From contig NZ_JBBJCN010000010.1 of assembly GCF_037622515.1 (NCBI RefSeq), positions 28,194-92,193 on the forward strand: a stretch of DNA of 64,000 bases, read 5' to 3'. Position numbers and translations under genes: made by a program. Below, in pieces: positions 42,998 through 53,000 of the stretch (position 1 is the stretch's first letter; each line of letters begins with the position of its first letter). The notes beneath the pieces were generated by a model. It did no database searches and was not told where the DNA came from. It saw only the letters and a list, made by a program, of their open reading frames with translations. The DNA is from Paradesertivirga superstes (GTDB taxonomy: Bacteria > Bacteroidota > Bacteroidia > Sphingobacteriales > Sphingobacteriaceae).

Positions 42998-45016
42998 ATG
43001 AGCGACGATTGCTGTGTAAATAATAGCGGAAAGCCGACAAAGACGGCCTTGCCACAAAAGGACATGAATAAAAGTGAACCTGTTACTCATGCTGAAGACG
43101 ATGGCCATGACCACGAGGAAAACGGAGATGAACATAACCATGGTGAAGAATTGTCGAATAAACCCTGGTGGTTAAAACGTTGGTCTCTCTTAATGGCTTT
43201 ACTTATTCTGATAACACTTTTAGTATTAGAATACGCTTTTGATATCAAGCTTCAAAATCCGTGGTCATTAATAGTTAATGGAATTGCTTATCTATTGGCG
43301 GGCTGGAATGTTTTGGCTTTGGCCTTTCGTAAAGCAAGTCGCGGTGACTTTTTTAACGAATTTGTCCTGATGAGTGTCGCTACCCTGGGAGCCTTTTTAA
43401 TTGGTGAATACTCTGAAGGTGTTGCTGTGATGGTTTTCTATTCTATTGGAGAATGGTTTCAGGATTCGGCGGTTCGTAGGGCCAAAGCCAGTATTAAAGC
43501 TTTGCTAGATATTCGACCCGATTCTGTTACAGTTATCAGGGATGGAAAGAGTTCTGTTATTAGTCCCTCTGAAATCAAAATAGGCGAAACAATACAAATA
43601 AAATCAGGCGAAAAAGTGGCATTAGACGGGGAACTGATTTCTGAAAATGCATCGTTTAACACTGCTGCTCTCACCGGAGAAAGCAAGCCTGATACTAAGC
43701 GAAAGGGGGAGCAAATCCTTGCAGGGATGATTAACCTGAATACTGTCTCAGAAGTAAAAGTTTCTGCTTTATTTAAAGATAGTAAGTTGAGTAAGATTCT
43801 TGAAATGGTTCAGGATGCTACAGCAAGGAAATCTCAAACCCAGTTATTTATTTCTCGTTTTGCTAAGGTTTATACGCCGATTGTTTTCTTTTTGGCTCTT
43901 GCAGTTGTCGTGGTCCCTTACTTCGTAGTGGATAATTATGACTTTAATGATTGGCTCTATCGGGGTTTAGTCTTTCTGGTTATCAGTTGTCCTTGCGCCC
44001 TTGTTGTATCAATACCATTGGGATATTTCGGGGGTATTGGTTTAGCTTCTAAAAATGGCATCCTGTTTAAAGGGGGAAATTTTCTGGACGTAATGACGAA
44101 AATCAACACCGTTATTATGGACAAAACAGGCACACTTACCAAAGGAGTTTTTAAAGTGCAAAAGGTGGTGGTGCAGGGTATCGAAGAAAAAGAGCTAGTG
44201 CGTCTTACAGCTGTGCTCGAGAAGAGCTCAACACATCCTGTAGGAAAAGCAGTAGTTGAGTATGCTGCGGATTCTGTCGGAACAACCTCAGCGACAAACG
44301 TAGAAGAAATATCAGGTCATGGCTTGAAGGGAACTGTTGACGGAAATGAAATCCTTGCCGGTAATGTCAAGCTGATGAAGAAATTCAACATACCGTTTCC
44401 TTCCGAAATCGAACAGGTAGTTGATACAATCGTAGTTATTGCAATTAATTCTCAGTATGCTGGCTATATCACTATAGCCGACGAAATAAAAGAAGATGCG
44501 GCGGAAACTATCAAACAAATGCATGCCTTGAATCTTAAAACAGTGATGCTATCTGGCGATAAGCAATCTGTGGTGGATAATGTTGCCAAACAAATCGGGA
44601 TTGATGATGCCTTTGGTGATTTATTACCGGAAGGAAAAGTTGAGAAAGTGCAAGGGTACAAAGACCAGGGATTCCGAATTGCTTTCATCGGCGATGGTGT
44701 TAACGATGCCCCGGTAGTGGCCTTGGCTGATGCCGGAATCGCCATGGGAGGTTTAGGAAGCGATGCAACCATTGAAACCGCAGATGTGGTTATTCAAAAC
44801 GACCAGCCTTCTAAAGTTGTATCAGCCATTAAAATTGGAAAGATCACCAAAAATATTGTTTGGCAGAATATAATTCTTGCCATGGTGGTTAAGATAATTG
44901 TCTTAGCGTTGGGAGCAGGTGGGGTTGCAAGTTTGTGGGAGGCGGTAATTGCGGACGTTGGCGTTGCTTTACTAGCAATCTTGAATGCTGTGAGAATCCA
45001 AAAAATGAAAGTTTAA
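42998..45016 (+). CDS. P1B-type ATPase, Zn/Cd/Pb class (ZntA-like)
   Basis: A 672 aa metal-exporting ATPase of the inner membrane. Instead of an HMA domain, the N-terminus (1-50) is Cys/His-rich (DDCC, HDHEENGDEHNHGEE). CPC in SCPCALVVS is near residue 330, the phosphorylation motif DKTGTLTKG near 375, HP near 412 and GDGVNDAP near 565. A Lys in QNIILAMVVK and an Asp in VIADVG in the last membrane segments match the P1B-2 ligands of ZntA. It follows the Fur gene and a Fur-like box. Spacing to the next lipoprotein gene is 63 bp. Confidence 0.9.
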   Translation: MSDDCCVNNSGKPTKTALPQKDMNKSEPVTHAEDDGHDHEENGDEHNHGEELSNKPWWLKRWSLLMALLILITLLVLEYAFDIKLQNPWSLIVNGIAYLLAGWNVLALAFRKASRGDFFNEFVLMSVATLGAFLIGEYSEGVAVMVFYSIGEWFQDSAVRRAKASIKALLDIRPDSVTVIRDGKSSVISPSEIKIGETIQIKSGEKVALDGELISENASFNTAALTGESKPDTKRKGEQILAGMINLNTVSEVKVSALFKDSKLSKILEMVQDATARKSQTQLFISRFAKVYTPIVFFLALAVVVVPYFVVDNYDFNDWLYRGLVFLVISCPCALVVSIPLGYFGGIGLASKNGILFKGGNFLDVMTKINTVIMDKTGTLTKGVFKVQKVVVQGIEEKELVRLTAVLEKSSTHPVGKAVVEYAADSVGTTSATNVEEISGHGLKGTVDGNEILAGNVKLMKKFNIPFPSEIEQVVDTIVVIAINSQYAGYITIADEIKEDAAETIKQMHALNLKTVMLSGDKQSVVDNVAKQIGIDDAFGDLLPEGKVEKVQGYKDQGFRIAFIGDGVNDAPVVALADAGIAMGGLGSDATIETADVVIQNDQPSKVVSAIKIGKITKNIVWQNIILAMVVKIIVLALGAGGVASLWEAVIADVGVALLAILNAVRIQKMKV

Positions 45017-45079
45017 TTATTTAGTATTCTGACGATAGTAAATGAAATTAAGTTAGATTGTAATGGAATATTTAAAATT

Positions 45080-45766
45080 ATGAAGAAAGGAACATTTCTT
45101 ATTGGTGTGTTTGTACTAACATTAAGCTTCTCCGCGTGCCAAAATAGGAGTTCGGAAATGAAAGTAACAGATTCCCTGATGGATAGCGGTATCACAAAAG
45201 TTGATACTTCTTCTATGTTGGCGAACATCGATACCAATTCAATGGTGTCAGATATGGGTAGGACAATGGAAAAGATGATTGAAAAGATTCATCAGTTCAA
45301 AATGACTGGCAATATTGAATTCGACCTTGCTTCATTAATGAAATTTCATCATCAGGCTGCAATTGATATGTCAAAGCTTGAACTTGAATTAGGTACAGAG
45401 CCGAGACAAAAGCAAATAGCTAAAAATATAATAGGCAAGCAAACCAAGGAAATCCAATTGCTCGATGATTTATTAAAGAATACACCCAAAACAAAGAATT
45501 ATGAACCATCTGACAAGAAAACTGGTTTAGGTCGGGATATCAATAAAAATATGGCGCAGATGATGAATATGGATGATATTTCATCAGGTACTCCAGATCA
45601 TGAGTTTACCAACAGGATGATAAAACATCATAAAGATGGTATCGACATGGGTAAAATTATCCTGAAGTATTCACAATTAGAGAAGTTCAAAGCTATGACC
45701 AAAACCATGATAGCTGATCAAACTAATGAAATAACCGAACTTGAAAAAACAATTGAACATCATTAG
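45080..45766 (+). CDS. DUF305 lipoprotein, copy 1
   Basis: A 228 aa lipoprotein (signal with LSFSAC near residue 21) with a duplicated ferritin-like DUF305 domain. Each half has a paired-His motif, FHHQAAIDM and KHHKDGIDM. DUF305 proteins are four-helix and periplasmic, and are often found in copper-resistance loci. This is the most divergent of three paralogues (45080, 47140, 47890). Metal binding is inferred from the motif and context. Confidence 0.82.
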   Translation: MKKGTFLIGVFVLTLSFSACQNRSSEMKVTDSLMDSGITKVDTSSMLANIDTNSMVSDMGRTMEKMIEKIHQFKMTGNIEFDLASLMKFHHQAAIDMSKLELELGTEPRQKQIAKNIIGKQTKEIQLLDDLLKNTPKTKNYEPSDKKTGLGRDINKNMAQMMNMDDISSGTPDHEFTNRMIKHHKDGIDMGKIILKYSQLEKFKAMTKTMIADQTNEITELEKTIEHH

Positions 45767-45903
45767 TAGATTTATCACTTTCAAATACTTCAAGAAGGTT
45801 AGGGGAGATACTAGAAAATGTCTGCTTAGGAGAGCCTATTTAACATAAGGTTTATTATAAGACAAAAATTTTATCAATGATTTTGAATGAAACTTAAAAA
45901 AAG

Positions 45904-45934
45904 TTAGACCACTCTAAAATATTATGTAGGTTTG
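45904..45934 (+). promoter_or_regulatory. DtxR-type box and promoter before the thioredoxin-like gene
   Basis: TTAGACCACTCTAA (45904-45917) matches the box at 30702-30715 in 11 of 14 bases, with arms TTAGA and TCTAA exactly kept. TAGGTTTG (45927-45934) is an exact -7 element; no TTG is found at the ideal distance. The start codon is at 45969. This suggests control by the regulator encoded at 30005-30667. Confidence 0.6.
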
Positions 45935-45968
45935 TCTAATTATGACAAGTGTGAGTATTCGTTAAGCC

Positions 45969-46454
45969 ATGCCTTTCTCTAATATTATAAAAGTAGTTAT
46001 TTTTTGTATTGTAGTTTGCCACAGCTCTACAGTTGTTGGGCAAGTTAAAACAGTCGAATTCGAGCAATTAGGTAAACTTCAAGTAATCGAAAAAAAACCG
46101 GTATTAGTTTTTATTCAGACAGACTGGTGCAAATACTGCAACCAGATGAAGCAATCGTTAAAGAAAGACCAATTAAGTACTGAAATACTTAACCAAAAAT
46201 TCTACGTAGTCTATTTTAATGCAGAGGAACGTAGAACGATTTCTTTTGCCGGACGTGAGTTTAGATTCAAGCCTACGGGTGCCACTACCGGCGTTCATGA
46301 ACTAGCTGAAGCCTTAGGCACAATTGATGGTAGCTTGTCATATCCTACCCTTTGCTTTCTTAATGAAAATAATGAGATTCTTTACCAATATGGGGCATAC
46401 ATGGACTCGAAGTCATTCCCTAAAACTCTACAAATAATTTTGCGGAAAAATTGA
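45969..46454 (+). CDS. Secreted thioredoxin-like protein
   Basis: A 161 aa protein with a signal peptide (ending VVGQ) and a thioredoxin fold whose active site WCKYC lies near residues 53-57. It is similar to DsbD-gamma or thioredoxin-like_7 proteins. It may keep periplasmic metal-binding cysteines reduced. It has its own promoter with a DtxR-type box and is not obviously cotranscribed with its neighbours. Confidence 0.8.
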   Translation: MPFSNIIKVVIFCIVVCHSSTVVGQVKTVEFEQLGKLQVIEKKPVLVFIQTDWCKYCNQMKQSLKKDQLSTEILNQKFYVVYFNAEERRTISFAGREFRFKPTGATTGVHELAEALGTIDGSLSYPTLCFLNENNEILYQYGAYMDSKSFPKTLQIILRKN

Positions 46455-46550
46455 GAATAGGTATCATTGAATACTTTCGATCTTTTGATGCAGCTTTAAT
46501 CAATTTCATATAAGTTAAACAAAACTTCAATCCCAACTGTCTTAACCTGT

Positions 46551-46979
46551 ATGAAAAAGGCAGCAGTATGTATGGCAGCATTTTATCTGTTATTAATAAC
46601 AGGTATGTATGCATGTATCGTAAGCTGCGGTTCTGGGCATATCAAAGAGTTTCTAAGCTCCAATGTTTTTAAGGCGAAACATAATGAGACTGACATAAAA
46701 GCGAATTGTATAGGTGAAAGCGAAAAACACTGCGATGGAGAGGAAGGTTGTCCATGTTGTGAAAAGCATGGAAACTATACTGTAAAGGAAAACATTAAGC
46801 CAGATAGTAGCTTGGAACTTCTTAAAATTCCCGCACTAGCGGAGTCTTATGGGCATTCCATCTCGCACACTCTCTTTTCTATTGAACCAACCTCTAATGC
46901 CTGGCCAAATAGCCATGCACCTCCACCACCTGGTATTTCTCCCCCGATATATATAAAAATACAATCTCTCCTCATTTGA
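46551..46979 (+). CDS. Small Cys-rich exported protein
   Basis: A 142 aa protein with an N-terminal hydrophobic segment (1-22), then several Cys and His residues including CIGESEKHC and GCPCCEKHG near residues 66-84. The Pro-rich C-terminus (HAPPPPGISPP) is reminiscent of the HYC/CC/PP-type small proteins in metal loci of Bacteroidota, of which another is encoded at 54451. Metal binding is inferred from composition. Confidence 0.55.
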   Translation: MKKAAVCMAAFYLLLITGMYACIVSCGSGHIKEFLSSNVFKAKHNETDIKANCIGESEKHCDGEEGCPCCEKHGNYTVKENIKPDSSLELLKIPALAESYGHSISHTLFSIEPTSNAWPNSHAPPPPGISPPIYIKIQSLLI

Positions 46980-47139
46980 TTCTTAATGCTACCTGAAAGG
47001 TTTACCATTCATTTTTATGGTCATGCCTTTATTTTTATTAGGTAGTGTCTACACCCCTCGCATTCTTATTCATTACATGACCAAGCATTTTTGATGCCTG
47101 CTATATGTCTATTTATTTAATTCAATTAACGCTTATAAT

Positions 47140-47805
47140 ATGAAAACTTCAAAATTACTAATCGGAACATTTGCCCTTGCATTAAGCATTTCGGCATGTC
47201 AGAACAAATCAACCACTTCAGAAACTGGAGATTCTACAATGGATATGAGCTCAGATAGCAGCCATAACATGGGATCTACCGAATCAAAATCCTCTATAAT
47301 GGGTGGGATGGATAAAATGATGACAGATATGCATCAAATGGAAATGACCGGAAATGTGGATGTCGATTTTGCGATGATGATGAAGGGACACCATCAGGGG
47401 GCGGTTGATATGGCGCAAGCCCAATTAAGCTCTGGCTCCGATGCCAAGTTAAAAGAAATGGCACAAAAGATAGTTGATGCCCAGCAGTCAGAAATAGCTG
47501 AACTCGATAAATTCCTGGAGGCGAACAAGTCAGCCGCCAAAAACTATGATCCGATGGATAAAGAAAAAGGGTTTGGAAAGATTATGGACAAAAATATGAG
47601 CATGATGATGGATATGCCGAAAACCGAAGGCGACTCGCCTGATAAGCAGTTTGTCCAAATGATGATTCCACACCATCAAAGCGCTGTTTATATGGCCGAA
47701 GGTTTTTTGCAATCGGGTAAAGATCCAATGTTGATTTCCATGGCTAAAAAAATGATTGCCGATCAAAATAAAGAGATTGAGGAGTTTAAAAAATGGACTG
47801 AATAA
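47140..47805 (+). CDS. DUF305 lipoprotein, copy 2
   Basis: A 221 aa lipoprotein (LSISAC near residue 21) with two DUF305 halves: GHHQGAVDMA and PHHQSAVYMA. It is unusually rich in Met (for example MDKMMTDMHQMEM), typical of copper-binding periplasmic proteins. The signal peptide is close to that of copy 1 (both have LLIG or LIG, then LS, then SACQN), so the copies probably arose by duplication here. Confidence 0.83.
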   Translation: MKTSKLLIGTFALALSISACQNKSTTSETGDSTMDMSSDSSHNMGSTESKSSIMGGMDKMMTDMHQMEMTGNVDVDFAMMMKGHHQGAVDMAQAQLSSGSDAKLKEMAQKIVDAQQSEIAELDKFLEANKSAAKNYDPMDKEKGFGKIMDKNMSMMMDMPKTEGDSPDKQFVQMMIPHHQSAVYMAEGFLQSGKDPMLISMAKKMIADQNKEIEEFKKWTE

Positions 47806-47889
47806 CTCAGCAATAACCCACTTAACTTCTAGAGCTGAATAATCATTGGGTATGACCATACAATAAATAGTACATCAAAATGAAAATCT

Positions 47890-48507
47890 ATGAAAACTAC
47901 AATTAAAACTCTTGCAATGGCTGGATTACTCCTGTTCACACAGGCCTGTAGCAAAGATGACGATGACATGATCAAGATTCAGGAGCATGACCAGAATAAA
48001 ATGATGGGAATTATGCATACAATGGAAGAAAAGATGATGGCCATGCAAATGAGCATGGACCCTGACGACGACTTTGCTATGATGATGAAAATGCACCATC
48101 AGGCGGCTATAGATATGGCAAATGCAGAATTGCAGGAAGGCGATGATCCTAAAATGAAAGAAATGGCACAAAAGATTATCGCAGCCCAGCAAGCTGAAAT
48201 AGCACAGCTTGATGCGTTTCTCGCGGTGCATAATCCTCATATGATGTCCATGGATTTTCATGATCAAATGATGAAAGAAATGGAGAAGGGCGAAAAGCAA
48301 GCTGATTTGCAAATTATTAACGGTGATGTTGATCATGACTTCGCAACCTTAATGATAATTCACCATCACGGAGCTATTGAAAATTCAAGATTGGAATTAA
48401 TATACGGGCACGATGCTTCTATGAAAACGTTAGCTAACAAGATGATCAAGGATCAACTGGAGGAAATTAAGCAATTTCAGGATTGGCTTCTTACAGACGG
48501 CAAGTAG
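47890..48507 (+). CDS. DUF305 lipoprotein, copy 3
   Basis: A 205 aa lipoprotein (FTQAC near residue 20) with a Met/Asp-rich segment (KMMGIMHTMEEKMMAMQM) and two His-pair motifs, MHHQAAIDMA and HHHGAIENS. It follows copy 2 by 84 bp and precedes the Cys-rich bundle gene by 32 bp. Met-rich composition favours Cu(I) or Ag(I). The His- and Met-rich coding creates a long antisense frame that is not a gene. Confidence 0.83.
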   Translation: MKTTIKTLAMAGLLLFTQACSKDDDDMIKIQEHDQNKMMGIMHTMEEKMMAMQMSMDPDDDFAMMMKMHHQAAIDMANAELQEGDDPKMKEMAQKIIAAQQAEIAQLDAFLAVHNPHMMSMDFHDQMMKEMEKGEKQADLQIINGDVDHDFATLMIIHHHGAIENSRLELIYGHDASMKTLANKMIKDQLEEIKQFQDWLLTDGK

Positions 48508-48539
48508 TCAATTTCTTTATCCATTTAAATAAGTAAATT

Positions 48540-48884
48540 ATGTCACATCAACAATTTAAAGACTGTATTGATGCTTGTGTAGCATGTGCAGTTGCTTGTA
48601 GCCATTGTGCTACCGAATGTCTAAAAGAAGAAGATGTTAAAATGATGGCCGGTTGTATCCAGCTCGACCTTGAATGTGCTGCTATTTGCCGTTCGGCTGC
48701 AGAAGTAATGAGCTTGGGTAGCGAGTATGCTCATCATTTGTGCAGAATATGTGCTGATGTATGTAATGCCTGTGCAGAAGAGTGCGAAAAGCACGTATCT
48801 ATGGGCATGGAACATTGCAGAGAGTGCGCTGAAGCCTGTCGCGCTTGCGCCCAGGCTTGTGAGCAAATGGCTACAGCTGTCTAA
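48540..48884 (+). CDS. Four-helix copper-storage-like protein (DUF326/Csp)
   Basis: A 114 aa protein with 19 Cys residues, spaced mostly as CxxC and CxxxC along predicted helices (CIDACVACAVACSHC and HCRECAEACRACAQAC). This is the pattern of DUF326 proteins, the Csp family that stores many Cu(I) ions inside a four-helix bundle. It has no signal peptide, so it should be cytosolic like Csp3. It stands between the DUF305 genes and the copper oxidase genes. Confidence 0.9.
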   Translation: MSHQQFKDCIDACVACAVACSHCATECLKEEDVKMMAGCIQLDLECAAICRSAAEVMSLGSEYAHHLCRICADVCNACAEECEKHVSMGMEHCRECAEACRACAQACEQMATAV

Positions 48885-48979
48885 AGATAAACCAGCCTTG
48901 TCTATAGCGGGGTTGGTTCTTTTATAATGATATACATTGTGCAATCAATTGTAGAATAAAAATTGGAGACAAGGTATAT

Positions 48980-48987
48980 TATCTTTG
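48980..48987 (+). promoter_or_regulatory. -7 element of the DUF3347 gene
   Basis: TATCTTTG at 48980-48987 matches TAnnTTTG and lies 49 bp before the ATG at 49037. No TTG is at the ideal distance, so this is a partial promoter call. Confidence 0.4.
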
Positions 48988-49036
48988 TGTGAAAAAATTA
49001 TAATTTATAAATATCAATTAACCTTAAATTAATTAC

Positions 49037-49597
49037 ATGAAAACTCTTATTCTAGGTATAATAACCGCTTCCATAGCTTTAGCTTCATGCAACTCGGATG
49101 GTAATAAACAACAAGCTACGGATACTACAGCAAATTCAGAAAATACCCAAGCTGCGACTAGTACGAACACCATCCAGGGAATACTGGATTCTTATTTTCA
49201 GTTAAAAAACGCATTAACTCAAGACGATGATAAAGCCGCTGCCGCAGCAGGAAAGGAAGTGGTAACAGCTTTGGATGGTTTTGATAAAACAGCACTTAAT
49301 GAAACACAGGCAAAGGAATTTACTGAGATATACGATGACGCTAAAGAACATGCCGAGCATATTGGAGCAAATGCAGGCAACATTAAACATCAAAGAGAGC
49401 ACTTTGAAACGCTGAGTCAGGATGTTTATGATTTAGCAAAATCTGTTGGTGGAGGCCAGAAACTTTACGTTGATCATTGCCCGATGTACAATAATAACAA
49501 AGGAGCTAACTGGATAAGCGAAACCAAAGAGATAAAGAATCCTTATTTGGGAAAAGCAATGCTAGAGTGTGGGGTAGTTAAGGAAGAGCTTAATTAA
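49037..49597 (+). CDS. DUF3347 lipoprotein
   Basis: A 186 aa lipoprotein (lipobox ALASC near residue 18) carrying a DUF3347 domain (about 50-185). Key segments are ILDSYFQLKNALTQDD, HIGANAGNIKHQREHF and VDHCPMYNNNKGANWIS. DUF3347 proteins accompany CusB-type adaptors and copper enzymes; the CPM motif could bind Cu(I). It begins a close-packed set with a haem-binding protein (6 bp) and the multicopper oxidase. Confidence 0.85.
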   Translation: MKTLILGIITASIALASCNSDGNKQQATDTTANSENTQAATSTNTIQGILDSYFQLKNALTQDDDKAAAAAGKEVVTALDGFDKTALNETQAKEFTEIYDDAKEHAEHIGANAGNIKHQREHFETLSQDVYDLAKSVGGGQKLYVDHCPMYNNNKGANWISETKEIKNPYLGKAMLECGVVKEELN

Positions 49598-49603
49598 TCT
49601 TAA

Positions 49604-50068
49604 ATGCGCCTTAGAACTAAAGTACTGCTGATATTATTGGCAGTATTTACTTTAATGCAATTTTTTCAACCAAATAGGAATTCCGGCAAAACAGCTTCGG
49701 CAAATGATATAACGAAAGTTTATCCTGTTCCCGATAACGTACAAGCAATCCTGAAAAAGGCTTGCTACGATTGCCACAGCAATTCTACCCGTTACCCCTG
49801 GTATACGTATATACAACCTTTTGGGTGGATGATGAATTCACACATTAAAGAAGGAAAGGCTGAACTTAATTTTAATGAGTTTGGATCTTATTCAGCAAGA
49901 AGACAAAGGAGTAAAATCAAAGCTATAGCGGGAAGCATTAAAGACGGATCGATGCCTTTAGATTCTTACACGTTAATTCATCGGGATGCCAAACTTAATA
50001 ACACAGAGAAGAACCTTATACTAAATTGGCTGAGGCGAATTGAAGAAGAATCTTCACAACAACAATAG
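49604..50068 (+). CDS. Haem-binding domain protein (c-type)
   Basis: A 154 aa protein with an N-terminal membrane anchor (about 5-20) and one CxxCH motif CYDCH near residue 57. The following SNSTRYPWYTYIQP segment identifies the Haem_bd family of Bacteroidota. It is likely periplasmic and may feed electrons to or from the neighbouring oxidase, whose gene starts 2 bp downstream. Confidence 0.82.
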   Translation: MRLRTKVLLILLAVFTLMQFFQPNRNSGKTASANDITKVYPVPDNVQAILKKACYDCHSNSTRYPWYTYIQPFGWMMNSHIKEGKAELNFNEFGSYSARRQRSKIKAIAGSIKDGSMPLDSYTLIHRDAKLNNTEKNLILNWLRRIEEESSQQQ

Positions 50069-50070
50069 AT

Positions 50071-53000
50071 ATGAAACTCATTTTAGCTTATATATTTTTT
50101 CTCGGTTTTTTAAGTGTTGCTCAAGGGCAATCTCATGAGGGCCATGAAAATAACATGCTGCTGGCTCAGTCGCAAACCTATGTCTGTCCCATGCACCCGG
50201 AAGTAATCAGCAATAAACCCGGAAAATGCCCGAAATGCGGGATGGCATTAGTCATAAAGAAAGGGAAAAGCTCAACCACTCCTAAACCTGCGCCTCAAAA
50301 AAGAGCAACTCCTAAAACATCGAAGCCAGCACCCAAAGCCACGCCGGTAAAAAAATCAACATCTGCTATAAAAAAGCCCGCAGCAAAGCCGGTTGGGAGT
50401 AAGCCTTCTCAATCTATCATTTACACCTGCGAAATGCACCCCGAAATTCGGTCAGCTAAACCAGGTAACTGTCCTAAATGCGGGATGAAATTGATTAAAG
50501 AGTTGCCCAAAACCGGTACGGCAGTAAATCAAAAAAATACGCAAATGCCACAAAAAGAGAGTGCCCCAAAAAAAGGCATGAGTGGCATGGACATGGGTGG
50601 AAAGAAAATACCATCCAACGCGGCTGATGCTAAAACCTTCTACACCTGTGTAATGCACCCGGAAATTCATTCTGACAAACCCGGTAATTGCCCCAAATGC
50701 GGTATGAGACTGGTTAAAGAACAGCCAAAAGCGGGATTAGTGGTAAGCAACGATGACATGCAAATGCCAGCCAATGCTAAAACAATTTACACTTGCGTAA
50801 TGCATCCGGAAGTTCAGTCTGACAAACCGGGAAATTGCCCCAAATGCGGCATGAGACTGGTTAAGGAAAAACCAAAGGCTGGATCGGCAGTAAATCATGA
50901 TGGCATGCAAATGCCCATGAAAGACGGTATGAGTGGGATGAATATGGAAAGCGGTTCGGGTTTGGAAATGAGTGATTTTGCGAAAGCGAAAAAAAATCTC
51001 GGCCCTATCAAAACGATAAAAAGCAAAATACCACCTCGTACTGTTCGGTACGATCTGTACATAGCCGATACCACTGTAACTTTTGGCGGAAAACCTAAAC
51101 GAGCCATTGCGGTAAACGGACAAATTCCTATGCCTACGCTCACCTTCACCGAAGGAGATACAGCTGAAATATATGTCCATAATAAATTGAAAGAAGAAAC
51201 CTCACTGCACTGGCACGGGCTGTTTTTGCCTAACAAGATGGATGGGGTGCCTTTTCTTACACAAATGCCAATCAAACCTGGCTCCACATATCTCTATAAA
51301 TTCCCGATAATTCAGCATGGCACACATTGGTATCATAGCCATTCGGGTTTACAGGAGCAAATCGGCATGTATGGATTATTTATCATGAACAAAAGAGTAG
51401 AATGGGATATTCCAACTATTCCCGTAATAATAAGTGAATGGCTCAACATGAAACCCGATGAAGCTCACCGCAGCTTACATGCTGCTACCGATTGGTTTGC
51501 AGTGCGAAAAGGTGCTGAGCAAACCTATTTAGAGGCAATAAAGTTGGGTTGGTTTAAAACAAAAGTGAAGAATGAATGGAAGCGAATGAATGCAATGGAT
51601 TTAACCGATATCTATTATGATAATTTTCTAATTAACGGTAAAAATCAGAGTCAATATCCACAATTTAAAGCAGGTGATAAAGTAAGGTTGCGGATAGCAA
51701 ACGGTGGGGCGTCTGATTATTTCTGGCTTAGCTACTCTGGTGGAAAAATTACAGTAGTAGCTACCGATGGCAACGATGTAGAACCGGTAGAAGTTGACAG
51801 GTTGATTGTAGCTGTATCTGAAACCTATGATGTAGTTGTAACTATTCCTGAAAACAAGAGTTATGAATTTTTGGCAACACCGGAAGATCGTACAAAATTT
51901 ACCTCATTGTGGCTCGGAAGCGGCCCGAAAGTACCCGCTGTAAGATGGAAGCGACCTAAATATTTTGCCGGCATGAAGATGATGAACGACATGATGGATA
52001 TGAATGGCAACCTGATTGAGATGGAAGGAATGCAGATGAAAAACCAGATCATGGATATGAACACAGTAATGTATCCGGAGATTACAGGTGAGGAAATCCG
52101 CAGTGCAAAAAAGGTGCAAAGTTTAGAGAAGAGAAGAGCCGGTAAGAAACAAACTTCGCCATCTACAGAAAAAGGAGGAGCTGAAGTAAATACACAGATG
52201 GATCATAGTGGTTCCGATATGGCAGGTATGAATATGGGTGAAAATAACTCCGATATGGTCTCGCTTAATTACGAGATGTTGCGGGCACCCGAAAAAACTA
52301 CTTTACCCAAGGGGCCGTGGAGAGAAATAAAATTTGACCTAACGGGTAATATGAACCGTTATGTTTGGAGCCTTGATAACAGAGTAGTTTCAGAAAGCGA
52401 TAAAATATTAATCAGGAAAGGCGAGAATATTAGAATTATCCTCTTCAATAACAGTATGATGCGTCATCCCATGCACTTGCATGGTCACGATTTCAGGTTG
52501 TTGAATGGACAAGGTGAAAACGCCATTCTGAAAAATATTATCGACATCATGCCCATGGAAAGAGATACCCTGGAATTTAATGCAAACGAACGTGGTGGCG
52601 ATTGGTTCTTTCATTGCCATATTCTCTACCACATGATGAGCGGCATGGGCAGAGTTTTCGCTTATGACAACCCACTGGTTGACAAAACGGACATCACCAA
52701 TCCCAAAGTAGCTAAACGGGGCTTAAATTCAGAGGACCGAAAATTTCATGCAATGGGAGCAGTCGGTTTAGAAAGCAATGGCAGTGACGGTGAATTTATG
52801 CTGGCGAGTACTCGTTTTAAGCTATCTACAGAATGGCGACTTGGTTTAAAAGCAATGCACGGTAACGAGAGCGAGACCAATTTTGGAAGGTATTTAGGAA
52901 GGAACCAGTGGCTGTTCCCATTTATTGGGTTTGATTATCATTATAACAGAATGAGCAATGAGAGTGAAAAAAACTTATTTGGGCAACTTAGTAATCAAGC

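Noticed and set aside
47926..48336. 136 aa minus-strand frame
   Set aside because: It is antisense to the third DUF305 gene; its His-rich sequence is the complement of Met codons (ATG read as CAT).
48950..48965. Second Fur-type box (TGCAATCAATTGTA near 48940)
   Set aside because: One arm is imperfect and the spacer is 2 rather than 3 bases; too weak to call.
50737..51287. Two minus-strand frames of 147 and 130 aa
   Set aside because: They lie antisense inside the multicopper oxidase, whose frame has clear motifs throughout.
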